A stretch of DNA of 64,000 bases from Pigmentiphaga sp. (GTDB taxonomy: Bacteria; Pseudomonadota; Gammaproteobacteria; Burkholderiales; Burkholderiaceae_B), in the NCBI GenBank assembly GCA_023228945.1, contig JALOAI010000016.1:1-64000 (forward strand). Direction: 5' to 3'. Of the stretch, positions 45,424-53,998 are shown one piece after another. Every line of letters begins with the position of its first letter. Position 1 is the first letter of the stretch. The notes under the pieces were generated by a model. The model searched no databases and was not told where the DNA came from. It saw only the letters and a program-made list of their open reading frames with translations. Both the position numbers and the translations under genes were made by a program.

Positions 45424-45840
45424 ATGACCACCTCCGTCATCACCGTCGAGACCCGGATCGCGGCGCCCGTCGAGCAAGTCTGGAAGGCCTATACCACACC
45501 GGAAGAGATCGTACGGTGGAATGCCGCTTCCGACGATTGGCACACCGTGTCGGCGGCCGTGGATCTGCGCGCAGGGGGCGCTTTCTCTTCACGCATGGAA
45601 GCCAGGGACGGCAGCATGGGATTCGATTTTGCCGGTATCTACACCCGGGTCGTGGAACATGAATTGATCGAATATTCCTTCGGCGACCGTAGCGCCCGGG
45701 TCGAATTTTCTCCGGTCCAGAGCGGTGTACTGGTGCGCGTGTCATTCGAGCCGGAGCAGGACAACACCTTGGAGCAGCAGCGCATGGGGTGGCAGGCGAT
45801 TCTCGACAACTTTGCGCGCCATGTCACCCAGGCCTCGTAA
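45424..45840 (+). CDS. SRPBCC family protein (AHSA1-like), second of two
   Basis: 138 residues. The N-terminal VETRIAAPVEQVWKAYTTPE and the C-terminal helix GWQAILDNFARHV match the AHSA1 START fold. Identity to the first copy is low (different central strands), so the pair probably arose anciently or by separate recruitment. The spacing of 44 bases from the first copy indicates one transcript with TetR. Function unknown. Confidence 0.9.
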   Translation: MTTSVITVETRIAAPVEQVWKAYTTPEEIVRWNAASDDWHTVSAAVDLRAGGAFSSRMEARDGSMGFDFAGIYTRVVEHELIEYSFGDRSARVEFSPVQSGVLVRVSFEPEQDNTLEQQRMGWQAILDNFARHVTQAS

Positions 45841-45949
45841 TCGCCCTATCCCGAATGGTGCCCAGCACTGCAGGACGAGCCGGGCATTTTCGGTGCCCTG
45901 GAAAGGATGGAGTCGGCGGCGGGAAATAAGGAAAGGACGGCGGGACGTT

Positions 45950-46705
45950 TCAACCGAACATCGCCTGCAAGCTCGAGATCAGCATCCCCAGCCCCGATAG
46001 CACCAACAGCGCGCAAACGGCGTTCCGGATTGCCTTCTTGGAGAACGGCGCGGGCCGATTGGCGTTCAGTGCCGTGACCATCAAAGCGACCGGGATCGCC
46101 TCGAGGGTTAGCAAGAGGGATAGCGAGCTGAAGTTGCCGGTGAACACGATTACCACCATTCGCAGCAACGCACCCGCGGCGAAGCTGAAGATGAGCGATT
46201 CTTGTATGCGCTCGAGCGGCCATGGCTGCCGATAGACGGCGTAGACCAGGGGCGGGCCCGCGGCGGCGAACATTCCGCCCAGCACACCCGAAAGCGAGCC
46301 CACGAAGGTGAAGTAGCTTGCGCTCGAGGTGCTTTTCAAGGGCGAGGCGGCGCGCCACAGTAAGAGGGCGCAAGCCACCACGCTGAGCCCAAGAACCAGT
46401 CTGAGCACCTGATAGGCGCTGGCCGCGAGAAATGTCACGAGCGCTATGCCCACCACCACGGTAACCAGACTGGCGGCAACCGCCGGAAGTATCGCTCGCT
46501 CGATGCGCGCGGTTCGTCGGCGATAGAAGAACATCAAAGCGTTCACGACGGAGAGCGCCGTTACCGCGTTGACGGCGTCGGGCAGTGGAACCAGATCGAT
46601 GGTTCCGACCAGTCCCAAGAGGATGAGTGCAAATGCAAACCCAGTCAGGTTTTGCACATAAACAGCAATCGCGACGAAGACGATGAACGACAAGTGGGTC
46701 AGCAT
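45950..46705 (-). CDS. TSUP (TauE/SafE) family membrane transporter
   Basis: 251 residues from ATG 46705, 15 bases after the LysR stop. About seven to eight hydrophobic helices are present. The duplicated TauE/SafE pattern is visible: GFAFALILLGL in the first half and GGMFAAAGPPLVYAVY in the second. The family exports or imports sulfite, sulfonate or organosulfur compounds. It is co-transcribed with the LysR regulator, which faces a Bug-VOC unit. Confidence 0.88.
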   Translation of the reverse strand: MLTHLSFIVFVAIAVYVQNLTGFAFALILLGLVGTIDLVPLPDAVNAVTALSVVNALMFFYRRRTARIERAILPAVAASLVTVVVGIALVTFLAASAYQVLRLVLGLSVVACALLLWRAASPLKSTSSASYFTFVGSLSGVLGGMFAAAGPPLVYAVYRQPWPLERIQESLIFSFAAGALLRMVVIVFTGNFSSLSLLLTLEAIPVALMVTALNANRPAPFSKKAIRNAVCALLVLSGLGMLISSLQAMFG

Positions 46706-46719
46706 GCTTCGGGCATACA

Positions 46720-47628
46720 CTAACGCCCACCAGGCGCCAGCATGGGCAGCCGGCGCTCGATGGTCTCCAGGAAGCTCCTGGCCGCCCGGGTCAGCGTACG
46801 TCCACTGGGATAAATGGCATAAATGTCCACCGGGGTTGAATGCCACTCAGGCAGAACCCGGAGCAGGGTCCCGGCGGCGATATCGTCGGCACACAAGGCC
46901 GACGGCACCTCGGCGACCCCCAGCCCCCGCCGCGCCGCGGACAAAAGCGCGGAGAGCTGCGTAGTGGTAATGCGCGGTTTGAACGGAATGGCCACCCGCT
47001 CCGTGCCGCGCCGCAGGCTCCATCGCCAGGAGGACGCCTTATTGCCGAAACCGACGCCCGGCAGCGCCTGCAGATCATGAACATCCAGGGGCTGACCATG
47101 CGTAGCCAGCAAATGTGGCGCCGCCACCAGCATGAAGGGGTCGCTGAGTATCTTGCGCGCCACGACATCGGCATTGGCCAACGACACCCGGCTGGCATGA
47201 ATAACGAAATCGGCCGCGATACTGCGGGGGTCGAGAATCTCATTGGACTCCTCGATATGCAGCGTGACGTTCGGCGCCGCCGCCATGAAGTCCAGGGCAA
47301 TGCGCTCGAGCGCCAGTTCCCCGAGCATCGGTGGCCACGCCACGTGCAGCGAGCCGCTGGGAGTATCCGCCATACGATCCGCCATCTGGAATATCTTCTC
47401 GGCTTCGCGCGAGACACGAATGGCTTGCTGGTAGCACTCCCGTCCGAAGTTGGTCAGCACGAAGCGCCGCGGGCTTCGATGGAACAGGGGCGAGCGCAAT
47501 TGCACCTCGAGAGCTTTCAGCCGCCTGGCCAGCGTGGATTTGGGCAGGCCGAGCGCACGCGCCGCGGCGGATAATCCGCCGTGCTCCACGACTTGCTGGA
47601 ACAGGAAGAGATCGTCCAGGCCTTTCAT
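46720..47628 (-). CDS. LysR family transcriptional regulator
   Basis: 302 residues. The helix-turn-helix (1-60) carries HGGLSAAARALGLPKSTLAR; the ligand-binding domain fills 90-295. It is divergent from the Bug gene at 47723 and upstream of a TSUP transporter on its own strand. A symmetric site lies in the 94-base gap. Probable local regulator of the Bug-VOC unit. Confidence 0.94.
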   Translation of the reverse strand: MKGLDDLFLFQQVVEHGGLSAAARALGLPKSTLARRLKALEVQLRSPLFHRSPRRFVLTNFGRECYQQAIRVSREAEKIFQMADRMADTPSGSLHVAWPPMLGELALERIALDFMAAAPNVTLHIEESNEILDPRSIAADFVIHASRVSLANADVVARKILSDPFMLVAAPHLLATHGQPLDVHDLQALPGVGFGNKASSWRWSLRRGTERVAIPFKPRITTTQLSALLSAARRGLGVAEVPSALCADDIAAGTLLRVLPEWHSTPVDIYAIYPSGRTLTRAARSFLETIERRLPMLAPGGR

Positions 47629-47656
47629 GATTTTCGTTCCGTTTACGGATCAATAG

Positions 47657-47674
47657 CGTACCTATATTAGTACG
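47657..47674. promoter_or_regulatory. Candidate LysR operator in the divergent gap
   Basis: CGTAC and GTACG arms with an eight-base AT-rich spacer (47657-47674), midway between the LysR and Bug starts. It fits the dyad (T-N11-A) geometry of LysR primary sites. Confidence 0.55.
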
Positions 47675-47722
47675 AAATATCAGGCCCGCCGATGATAGGA
47701 TTCCTGCCAGGAGGAGAGTGAT

Positions 47723-48691
47723 ATGAAATTTTGGCGTATCCGTCTAGTCGCTTTGATCGCGGGCCTGGGCCTTTCGGTTGGTGCAAATGCGTTTCCGGAT
47801 GGCCCGGTGCGCATCGTCGTGCCCTACCCGCCCGGTGGCGGGGTCGACACCCTGGCCCGGGCCTTTGCCGACCGCCTGGGCAAAACCTGGGAGCAACCGG
47901 TTGTCGTAGACAATCGGCCAGGCGCCGCCACGATCATCGGTACCAATCATGTGGCAAAGGCAAAACCCGATGGCTTGACCTTGTTGTTCACCAGCGACTC
48001 GGCCATCACCAGCAATCCGCACCTCTATGCCGAGCTCCCGTTCGACCCGCTCCAGGAGCTCGAGCCCGTGACGCAGGCGGTGGCCGTTCCGCTGGTGGTG
48101 GTGGCCCACCCCGGGCTCAAAGCGCAATCCATGCAAGACTTGGTGGCACTGGCCAAAGCCCGCCCCGGCGAGCTCAACTACGCGTCCTTTGGCGATGGCA
48201 GCCAACCCAACCTGATGTTTGAAACCCTGCGCGTTAACTCGGGGGCCGAGTTGACGCAAATCCCCTACAAAGGGATCGCTCCCGCGCAACTGGCCACCTT
48301 GTCGGGCGAAACCCAGCTGACACTGGGTGGAGCGCTTTGGGTCGATTACTTCAACACGGGCAAGCTCGTCCCGCTGGCGATAGATCGCTCGGAACGCCTG
48401 CCTCAATTGCCCGGCGTGCCGACGCTGGCCGAAGCCGGGTTTCCGGAACTGCAGCTCAACTCCTGGTTTGGTTTTTTTGTTCCCGCGGGAACGCCACCGG
48501 AGCGTGTGAAGCAACTTCAATCCGCCATCGCGGAGGTACTGGAGCAAGCCGACTTCCGGGAAAAGGAGATCCAGAGCTTTGGGCTTTCTCCCGTTGGCAG
48601 TACGCCGGAGGCATTCAAGACTTTCGTGCAGGAAGATTACCGCCACAAGCAGACGATGATCGAGCAAGCCGGCATCAAGAAGATCCAGTAG
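47723..48691 (+). CDS. Bug/TctC-family periplasmic solute receptor
   Basis: 322 residues with a Sec signal (cleavage near residue 23). Conserved blocks: IVVPYPPGGGVDTLARAFA, VDNRPGAATIIGTNHVA, KAKPDGLTLLFT, IPYKGIAPAQL. AGGAGAG lies just before the ATG. It is the first gene of a LysR-controlled unit followed by a VOC gene, and has no TctAB partner. Organic-acid or aromatic-acid recognition is the family rule. Confidence 0.94.
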   Translation: MKFWRIRLVALIAGLGLSVGANAFPDGPVRIVVPYPPGGGVDTLARAFADRLGKTWEQPVVVDNRPGAATIIGTNHVAKAKPDGLTLLFTSDSAITSNPHLYAELPFDPLQELEPVTQAVAVPLVVVAHPGLKAQSMQDLVALAKARPGELNYASFGDGSQPNLMFETLRVNSGAELTQIPYKGIAPAQLATLSGETQLTLGGALWVDYFNTGKLVPLAIDRSERLPQLPGVPTLAEAGFPELQLNSWFGFFVPAGTPPERVKQLQSAIAEVLEQADFREKEIQSFGLSPVGSTPEAFKTFVQEDYRHKQTMIEQAGIKKIQ

Positions 48692-48831
48692 CCCATCTCA
48701 CGCGGTACCTGGCGGCGAAAGCCGCCGGCAGGCCGACGCGGCCATCGCGCGGCGGCTTTGGAATCATCGGCCGGTGGGAGGTCGACGGCCTCTCGCACCA
48801 GGACAACACATCCATCTTGAAGGAGTTTGAC

Positions 48832-49704
48832 ATGGCTCAGCCGAGCGGTGACATCGACAGCGTCAATCACGTGGGAATCGTGGCACATGATTTGGCGGCG
48901 GCAAGCCGGCTCTATGAAAGCCTGGGTTTTACGCTGTCCGCGTTGTCGGTGCATTCCGGCTCGACGAAGCCGGGAGAGCCGCCGCAGCCCATGGCCAGCG
49001 CCAACCGCTGCGCCATCTTCGACGACAACTATATGGAGCTGCTGGGCATCGTAAATCCCGGCAGAATGGATTGGGGTTGCGAGCGCTTTCTGGAGCAGTT
49101 TCAAGGCGCCCACGTGATCTGCTTCGGTTGCGGCGACGCCCAGGTGGTCGACACGCGCCTGGCGGCCGCGGGCGTCAAAACCTCGGGAGTCATCGCCCTG
49201 CAGCGCGACGTGGCAACGCCTGATGGTAGCGCCACCGCCAAATTCGATTGCGTGCATTTCGATCGCGCTACCGAAGGCTTGATCCAGGCTGCGCATCACC
49301 GCACGCCCGAATTGATTCATCAATCCCGTTATCGCACGCATGCCAATGGGGCAAAAGCGTTGAGCGAAGTGGTGCTTTGGTGCGCGGAACCGGCCGCCAC
49401 GGCTACCGCCTATGCCCAATTGACGGGATGCCAAGCCACTGGCGATGCCGGCAAACACGAGATCCAATTGCCGAATGGCAACCGGCTGATCTTCGTTGGA
49501 ACGCAAGAGCTGAAAGCCTTGTTCCCCAGTTCCTTGTTTCCTCCGCCACCCGCCATCGTCGCGGTGGGCTTTCACGTGGCTGAACTGGATGCCACGGAAC
49601 GGGTGCTGAAGGCCGGAGGGTTCCGGGTCCAACGAACGGACGGGCGCCTGATGGTAGCGGCGGATGAAGCCCTGGGCGTGGTGCACTATTTCATGGAGCG
49701 TTAG
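48832..49704 (+). CDS. Double-VOC (glyoxalase-like domain) protein
   Basis: 290 residues from ATG 48832, with AAGGAG six bases upstream. N-terminal VOC half: HVGIVAHDLAAASRLYESLG, SANRCAIF, YMELLG, then a middle block with HHRTPELIHQ and the conserved HANGAKALSEVV. C-terminal half: VAVGFHVAELDATERVL and ending GVVHYFME. The order of motifs is the same as in the protein at 32819-33757, so both belong to one subfamily. Such enzymes may act on aromatic intermediates as extradiol-type dioxygenases or epimerases. The gene is 140 bases downstream of the Bug gene. Confidence 0.85.
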   Translation: MAQPSGDIDSVNHVGIVAHDLAAASRLYESLGFTLSALSVHSGSTKPGEPPQPMASANRCAIFDDNYMELLGIVNPGRMDWGCERFLEQFQGAHVICFGCGDAQVVDTRLAAAGVKTSGVIALQRDVATPDGSATAKFDCVHFDRATEGLIQAAHHRTPELIHQSRYRTHANGAKALSEVVLWCAEPAATATAYAQLTGCQATGDAGKHEIQLPNGNRLIFVGTQELKALFPSSLFPPPPAIVAVGFHVAELDATERVLKAGGFRVQRTDGRLMVAADEALGVVHYFMER

Positions 49705-49780
49705 CCAGCCGCAATTGGGGGCGTAAGCTATCCTTCGCCTGGCGGCCGGCCTTTTTTCGCCCGGCGCCAAGGCCCAACTC

Positions 49781-50662
49781 GTGAATCCCACCCTCACCAC
49801 CCGCCATGTCCTCCTGGCGCTTTTGGTCGTCGCCATCTGGGGCACCAACTTCGTCGTCATCAAGGTGGCCCTCGCCCAGTTACCACCCCTGTTATTCGCC
49901 ACGCTGCGATTTGCCCTGGCGGCGGTGCCACTGGTGTTGCTGGTGCGGCGCCCGGCGGTTTCGTGGCGCAATCTGGCGCTCTATGGGCTCACGATCGGGG
50001 CCGGGCAGTTCGGCCTCTTGTTCTTTGCCATGACTCGCTACATCTCGCCCGGCCTCGCCTCGCTGATCATCCAATCCCAGGTGTTCTTTACCGTGGGCCT
50101 GGCGCTGGCGATCAGCGGCGAACGCCTGCGAGGCTTCCAGATCGCGGCGGGGCTCATTGCGCTGGCCGGCGTCGCCATCATCGCCGGCAACACCGACGGC
50201 CAGACTACCGTGGCGGGCTTGTTGCTCACGCTCACGGCCGCTTTCTGCTGGGCGCTGGGCAATCTCACCAGCCGCGCGGCGGGGCGTGTGGACATGTTGG
50301 CCTATATCGCCTGGTCAAGCTTGTTTGCGGTACCGCCGCTGGCCGTCTTGAGCGTGGCTTTCGAAGGCTGGCCGGCGATTGCCGCCAGTCTCCGGCAGAC
50401 CGATGCCCTGGGCTGGGCCGCCGTGGCATGGCAATCCGTGGGCAATACGATCTTTGGCTATGGCGTCTGGGCCTGGCTGCTCTCGCGCTATCCCGCCGCC
50501 ACGGTCGCCCCCTTCGCTCTCCTGGTGCCGATATTCGGCATGGGTGCCGCCACCCTGCTGCTGGATGAACCCCTGCAATCCTGGAAGCTGCTGGCCGCGG
50601 GCCTGGTGGTCGGCGGCTTGAGCCTGAACTTGCTTTGGCCGCGCTATATCGGTTGGCGCTGA
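49781..50662 (+). CDS. EamA/DMT family exporter
   Basis: 293 residues with ten predicted membrane helices arranged as two EamA repeats (about 8-140 and 150-285). The N-terminal repeat includes AIWGTNFVVIKVAL, and the second AFCWALGNLTSRA. The GTG start has only a weak ribosome-binding site. Family members (RhaT/YdcZ/EamA) export amino acids or other metabolites. It stands alone after the VOC gene and may or may not be part of that transcript. Confidence 0.9.
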   Translation: MNPTLTTRHVLLALLVVAIWGTNFVVIKVALAQLPPLLFATLRFALAAVPLVLLVRRPAVSWRNLALYGLTIGAGQFGLLFFAMTRYISPGLASLIIQSQVFFTVGLALAISGERLRGFQIAAGLIALAGVAIIAGNTDGQTTVAGLLLTLTAAFCWALGNLTSRAAGRVDMLAYIAWSSLFAVPPLAVLSVAFEGWPAIAASLRQTDALGWAAVAWQSVGNTIFGYGVWAWLLSRYPAATVAPFALLVPIFGMGAATLLLDEPLQSWKLLAAGLVVGGLSLNLLWPRYIGWR

Positions 50663-50685
50663 GCGGCTACGGCCTGGAAAAAATG

Positions 50686-50832
50686 TCAGCCGCCGGCGCT
50701 GGATACGCCGGGCTGCCCCATGGTGTCCTGGAGAACACCGAGGCGGGCCGGGTCGCTCGACTCGTCCGTGTGGGCGTAGGCCGCAAAGGTGAGCGCCGAC
50801 AACATCAGCGCGATAAAAGCTATGTGCTTCAT
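50686..50832 (-). CDS. Small secreted protein (48 residues)
   Basis: A short open frame from ATG 50832 with AAGGAGG seven bases upstream. The first 20 residues (MKHIAFIALMLSALTFAAYA) are a clear Sec signal peptide, giving a mature peptide of about 28 acidic, Ser/Asp-rich residues (HTDESSDPARLG...). No database-recognisable domain can be named. It is missed by length-based gene finders. It may be a short periplasmic peptide; function unknown. Confidence 0.6.
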   Translation of the reverse strand: MKHIAFIALMLSALTFAAYAHTDESSDPARLGVLQDTMGQPGVSSAGG

Positions 50833-50923
50833 GTCATGGCCTCCTTGCATCGCTGAACACCAGCCCTGAACACTGCGGGCGCCCCGCGATGGGCGCGGCG
50901 CCCCCTGTTGGCACGCTCAAGCG

Positions 50924-51088
50924 CTACCGCTGCTGCCGGGTCCCGGAGTTGTCGGATGATTTGCTCTGGTTCCCTTTTTGCTGCGTCTTGTTATCCTGCT
51001 GCTGAGCTTGCTGTTGCTGTTTTTGGTTCGAGGCATTGGATGGGTTCTTTACCTCGCTCTTGCGCTGATCCTGCTTGTTCGCCGGCAT
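50924..51088 (-). CDS. Small disordered Gln/Lys/Ser-rich protein (54 residues)
   Basis: A short frame from ATG 51088, preceded by GAGGAAAC. The product has no hydrophobic segment: Gln, Lys, Asn and Ser dominate, with KQQQQAQQQD near the middle and NQSKSSDNSGTRQQ near the end. Such composition resembles small hydrophilin-type or stress-related polypeptides in Burkholderiales; this is a guess from composition. Coding assignment rests on the ribosome-binding site and the strong amino-acid bias. Confidence 0.55.
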   Translation of the reverse strand: MPANKQDQRKSEVKNPSNASNQKQQQQAQQQDNKTQQKGNQSKSSDNSGTRQQR

Positions 51089-51435
51089 GATGTTTCCTCA
51101 ATGTCGTGTGTACGGTAAACGGGTTTCATTTTCCCGATATGAGATTCTCAACAATCGGCCAATTGCAGCCCCCCTGCTCGTAGCAACGTAATCCCGACCT
51201 CCGGCGCGGCCATCGTCTCCACCTGGTAAGCGTCGCGATAGCCTTCCTTTGCGGGTGCAGCGACATGCCGCCTGCAAACCATACGCGCTTGAGATATGCG
51301 TCTCCACGCCCACATTGCAACCAAACCCTGATATCGAAACGCCGCGCGGCCTCGATCTCCCGCTTTGGTTACCGACCCCGGTGAGCATATGCAGCGCCAC
51401 CCCCTGGCCGCGGCCAGCCCTGGTCAAAACGGATA
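51089..51435. other. Intergenic region upstream of the UbiD gene
   Basis: About 350 bases with no convincing gene. A minus-strand frame of 44 codons (51148-51282) lacks a ribosome-binding site and has no recognised homologue. Nothing else is supported apart from the operator listed separately. Confidence 0.5.
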
Positions 51436-51457
51436 AAAAGTGTCACGACACACTTTT
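51436..51457. promoter_or_regulatory. Candidate operator upstream of the UbiD gene
   Basis: AAAAGTGT and ACACTTTT are perfect 8-base arms around CACGAC, about 120 bases before the UbiD start. The symmetry and AT-rich arms suggest a binding site for a dimeric regulator (a MarR-, GntR- or LysR-type protein). It could also be a weak hairpin, but no T run follows on the plus strand. Confidence 0.5.
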
Positions 51458-51575
51458 ATGCGTTGTTGCAACTTGGAGCGTTCAAAAACTCCCGATAGCG
51501 CACCTTTGCCAACCGATCGCCTAAATGGCCGATGCGCCCGTCTCCTAGACTGGTGACTTTTGGAGAAACGCCGCC

Positions 51576-52928
51576 GTGCAACGCTTTATCGAACAGTGTC
51601 GCAAAGCGGGCGACGTTCTGGACATCCACGCCGAGGTGGATCCCGAGTTCGAAGCCGCCGCCATCACCGCCGAGGTTCAGGCCCGAGGCAACCAGATCGT
51701 CGTTTTCCATCGCGTGCGCGGCTACGACATCCCCGTCGTGACGAATGTCTATGGTTGCCGGCACCGTCTTGCCCGCATTTTGGGCGTTGCCGCCGGGGGC
51801 GGCGACAGCGTCAGCCAGGCTCTCAATCGCCACATCGAGAGCAGTGTCGGCAGCCGGTCGCCGGCCACGGCTGAAGCTTCGCAGTCCAGCGGACGGCAAG
51901 CCTGCCGCCTGTCGCAAATCCCCCTGCTGCGTTATCACGAAGAAGACGCCGGCCGCTACCTCACCGCCGGCGTCTTTCTGGTGCGTGATCCCGACAACGG
52001 GGTCCACAACCTCTCGTTCCATCGCGGCATGTACGTCAGCGACGACGAGTTGCGGATCAGCATCGGTCCGCGCCACGATCTCGGCCGCCTGCAGGCTCGT
52101 GCCGAAGCCCGCGACGCCGAGGTGCCGGCCACCATTCTGCTCAGCGCCAGCCCCGCCCTGTTCGTCGCGGCCTGCACCTCGATCCCTCCCGAAGCCGATG
52201 AGCTGGCGCTGGCGGCGTCGATCGCCGGCGCGCCGCTGGCCACCGCGCCGGCCCATACCCAGGACCTGGCGGTGCCGCTGGACGCCGACATCGTGATCGA
52301 GGGCCGCATCCTGCCTCACGAACGCCGACCCGAGGCGCCCTTCGGCGAATGGATGGGCTACTACATCGACGAGAAGCAGAGCCATGTGTTCGCGGTCGAT
52401 CACGTCGAGGCACGGCCCGGCGCCATCGCCCACGGCTTGCTTTGCGGTTCCGCCGAAGACCTCCGGCCGCTGGAGGCAAGCACCGCCGCCCGCATCTTCA
52501 AGATGCTGAACCAGCAGTTCCCCGGCATCGTCGACGTGGTGTGTTTTCCCACCATGCTGTGCACCGTGATCTCGCTGCGTCCGGCCTACGAAGGCCATGC
52601 GCGCCAGGTCTTGCTGGCCGCCGTCACGGCGCACTTCATGTATAGCAAACTGTGCATTGTGGTCGACGACGACGTCGATCCCTACAGTCTGGAAGACGTG
52701 GTGTGGGCCTTCGTCACCCGTGCCCGGCCCGACCAGCGGGCCCTGGTGCTGGGCGACCTGCCGGGCTTTTTTCGCGATCCCCACAAGGATCACTGGGGCC
52801 GGCTGGCGCTGGATGCCACCATACCCTGGGGCCGCAATCACGAGTTCCGCCGCAAATCGGTTCCCGGACGCGACCGCGTCCGTTTGACCGAATTGCTCGC
52901 CGCTCAACCTTCGACATCACAGGAGTGA
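51576..52928 (+). CDS. UbiD family decarboxylase
   Basis: 450 residues, GTG start with TGGAG upstream. The UbiD pattern is clear: RGNQIVVFHRVRGYDIPVVTN near residues 30-50, LRYHEEDAGRYLTAGVFLV, and the conserved EAPFGEWMGYY, which holds catalytic glutamates. A prenylated-FMN cofactor from UbiX would be needed; no ubiX gene lies nearby. The family decarboxylates aromatic or unsaturated carboxylic acids such as hydroxybenzoates, phthalates or furoates. It is followed by a Bug gene five bases downstream, so the two form an operon for an aromatic acid. Confidence 0.92.
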   Translation: MQRFIEQCRKAGDVLDIHAEVDPEFEAAAITAEVQARGNQIVVFHRVRGYDIPVVTNVYGCRHRLARILGVAAGGGDSVSQALNRHIESSVGSRSPATAEASQSSGRQACRLSQIPLLRYHEEDAGRYLTAGVFLVRDPDNGVHNLSFHRGMYVSDDELRISIGPRHDLGRLQARAEARDAEVPATILLSASPALFVAACTSIPPEADELALAASIAGAPLATAPAHTQDLAVPLDADIVIEGRILPHERRPEAPFGEWMGYYIDEKQSHVFAVDHVEARPGAIAHGLLCGSAEDLRPLEASTAARIFKMLNQQFPGIVDVVCFPTMLCTVISLRPAYEGHARQVLLAAVTAHFMYSKLCIVVDDDVDPYSLEDVVWAFVTRARPDQRALVLGDLPGFFRDPHKDHWGRLALDATIPWGRNHEFRRKSVPGRDRVRLTELLAAQPSTSQE

Positions 52929-52933
52929 TCTCC

Positions 52934-53917
52934 ATGGCAACCGCCCGCCTTCCCGCCTGGTTCAGCCGCCTCGCCATCCTTGCCACCGGCCTCGGTGTGC
53001 TCACCGGCGGTACCGCGCTCGCCGCCTATCCAGACAAACCCATCCGGGTCGTCGTCCCCTTCAATGCGGGGAGTGGATCGGACAACGTGGCCCGCAAGCT
53101 CACCGGCATGGTAGGCGAGGCGCGTGGCTGGACCTTCATTGTCGATAACCGACCGGGCGCCAGCGGCACGATCGGCGCCCGCGCCGCCGCCGAAGCGCCC
53201 GCGGACGGCTATACCCTGTTCTACACGGGCAACACGACGCATGGCGCCAACTCCGCGCTATTCAAACAGCTGCCCTACGACCCGGTCGCCGACTTCGATC
53301 CCATCATCCGCGTAGGGGTCTTTCCCCTCGTCCTTCTCACCCGACCGACGCTGGAAGTCGCTTCCGTGACAGAGCTCACCGAGCACATGCGTTCGGCGGC
53401 GACGCCACTCACCTTTGCCGAAGGCAGCGCAGGCCCCCGCGTGGCCGCCGAGCGCTTCTTGCATGAAGCCGACGTGCCGGCAACCCACGTTCCGTACAAG
53501 AGCAGTCCGCAGGCGCTGGCGGACCTGATCGGCGGCCACGTGGATTTCACGTTTCTGGATACCGTCGCCGCCATGCCGATGATCCAGAACAACACTCTGC
53601 GTCCGCTGGCCCTGACCTCACGGCAGCCCATCGAACGCCTGCCCGGCGTCAAAACCATGGACGAACTGGGGTTCCCGGGCTTCGAGGTCCAGAACTGGAG
53701 CGCCCTGTTCGTTCCCGATGGCACGCCGGCGGATATCGTGCAGACTTTGCACGAAGCCTTCGCCTCGGCGATCAGCTCGGCCGACTGGCAGGCATTTGTG
53801 TCCCAGCTCGGCGCCTATGCCGACCTGCTGACTCCCGAGCAAACCGCGGAATGGGTGGCTTCGGAGATCAAGCAGTATCAGGAAGTGCTCGCTCGCGCGG
53901 GAGTGGTGCCGGAATAA
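52934..53917 (+). CDS. Bug/TctC-family periplasmic solute receptor
   Basis: 327 residues from ATG 52934 (AGGAG 9 bases upstream). A signal peptide ends near residue 30 (ALAAYPDKP). Conserved blocks VVVPFNAGSGSDNVARKL, VDNRPGASGTIGARAA, DGYTLFYTG and VPYKSSPQALADLIGG. It is co-transcribed with the UbiD decarboxylase, so the ligand is likely the carboxylate that UbiD acts on or a related aromatic acid. Confidence 0.94.
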   Translation: MATARLPAWFSRLAILATGLGVLTGGTALAAYPDKPIRVVVPFNAGSGSDNVARKLTGMVGEARGWTFIVDNRPGASGTIGARAAAEAPADGYTLFYTGNTTHGANSALFKQLPYDPVADFDPIIRVGVFPLVLLTRPTLEVASVTELTEHMRSAATPLTFAEGSAGPRVAAERFLHEADVPATHVPYKSSPQALADLIGGHVDFTFLDTVAAMPMIQNNTLRPLALTSRQPIERLPGVKTMDELGFPGFEVQNWSALFVPDGTPADIVQTLHEAFASAISSADWQAFVSQLGAYADLLTPEQTAEWVASEIKQYQEVLARAGVVPE

Positions 53918-53998
53918 GCATCACAGCCATGCGACGGGGTCGCACCACGTCCCGGACATGGCTTTGTCGCCGTCGCGTCTCCGAAGGCTTCGCCGCGC

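Noticed and set aside
51148..51282. A 44-codon minus-strand frame upstream of the UbiD gene
   Set aside because: The central residues look protein-like, but there is no ribosome-binding site and no homologue I recognise.
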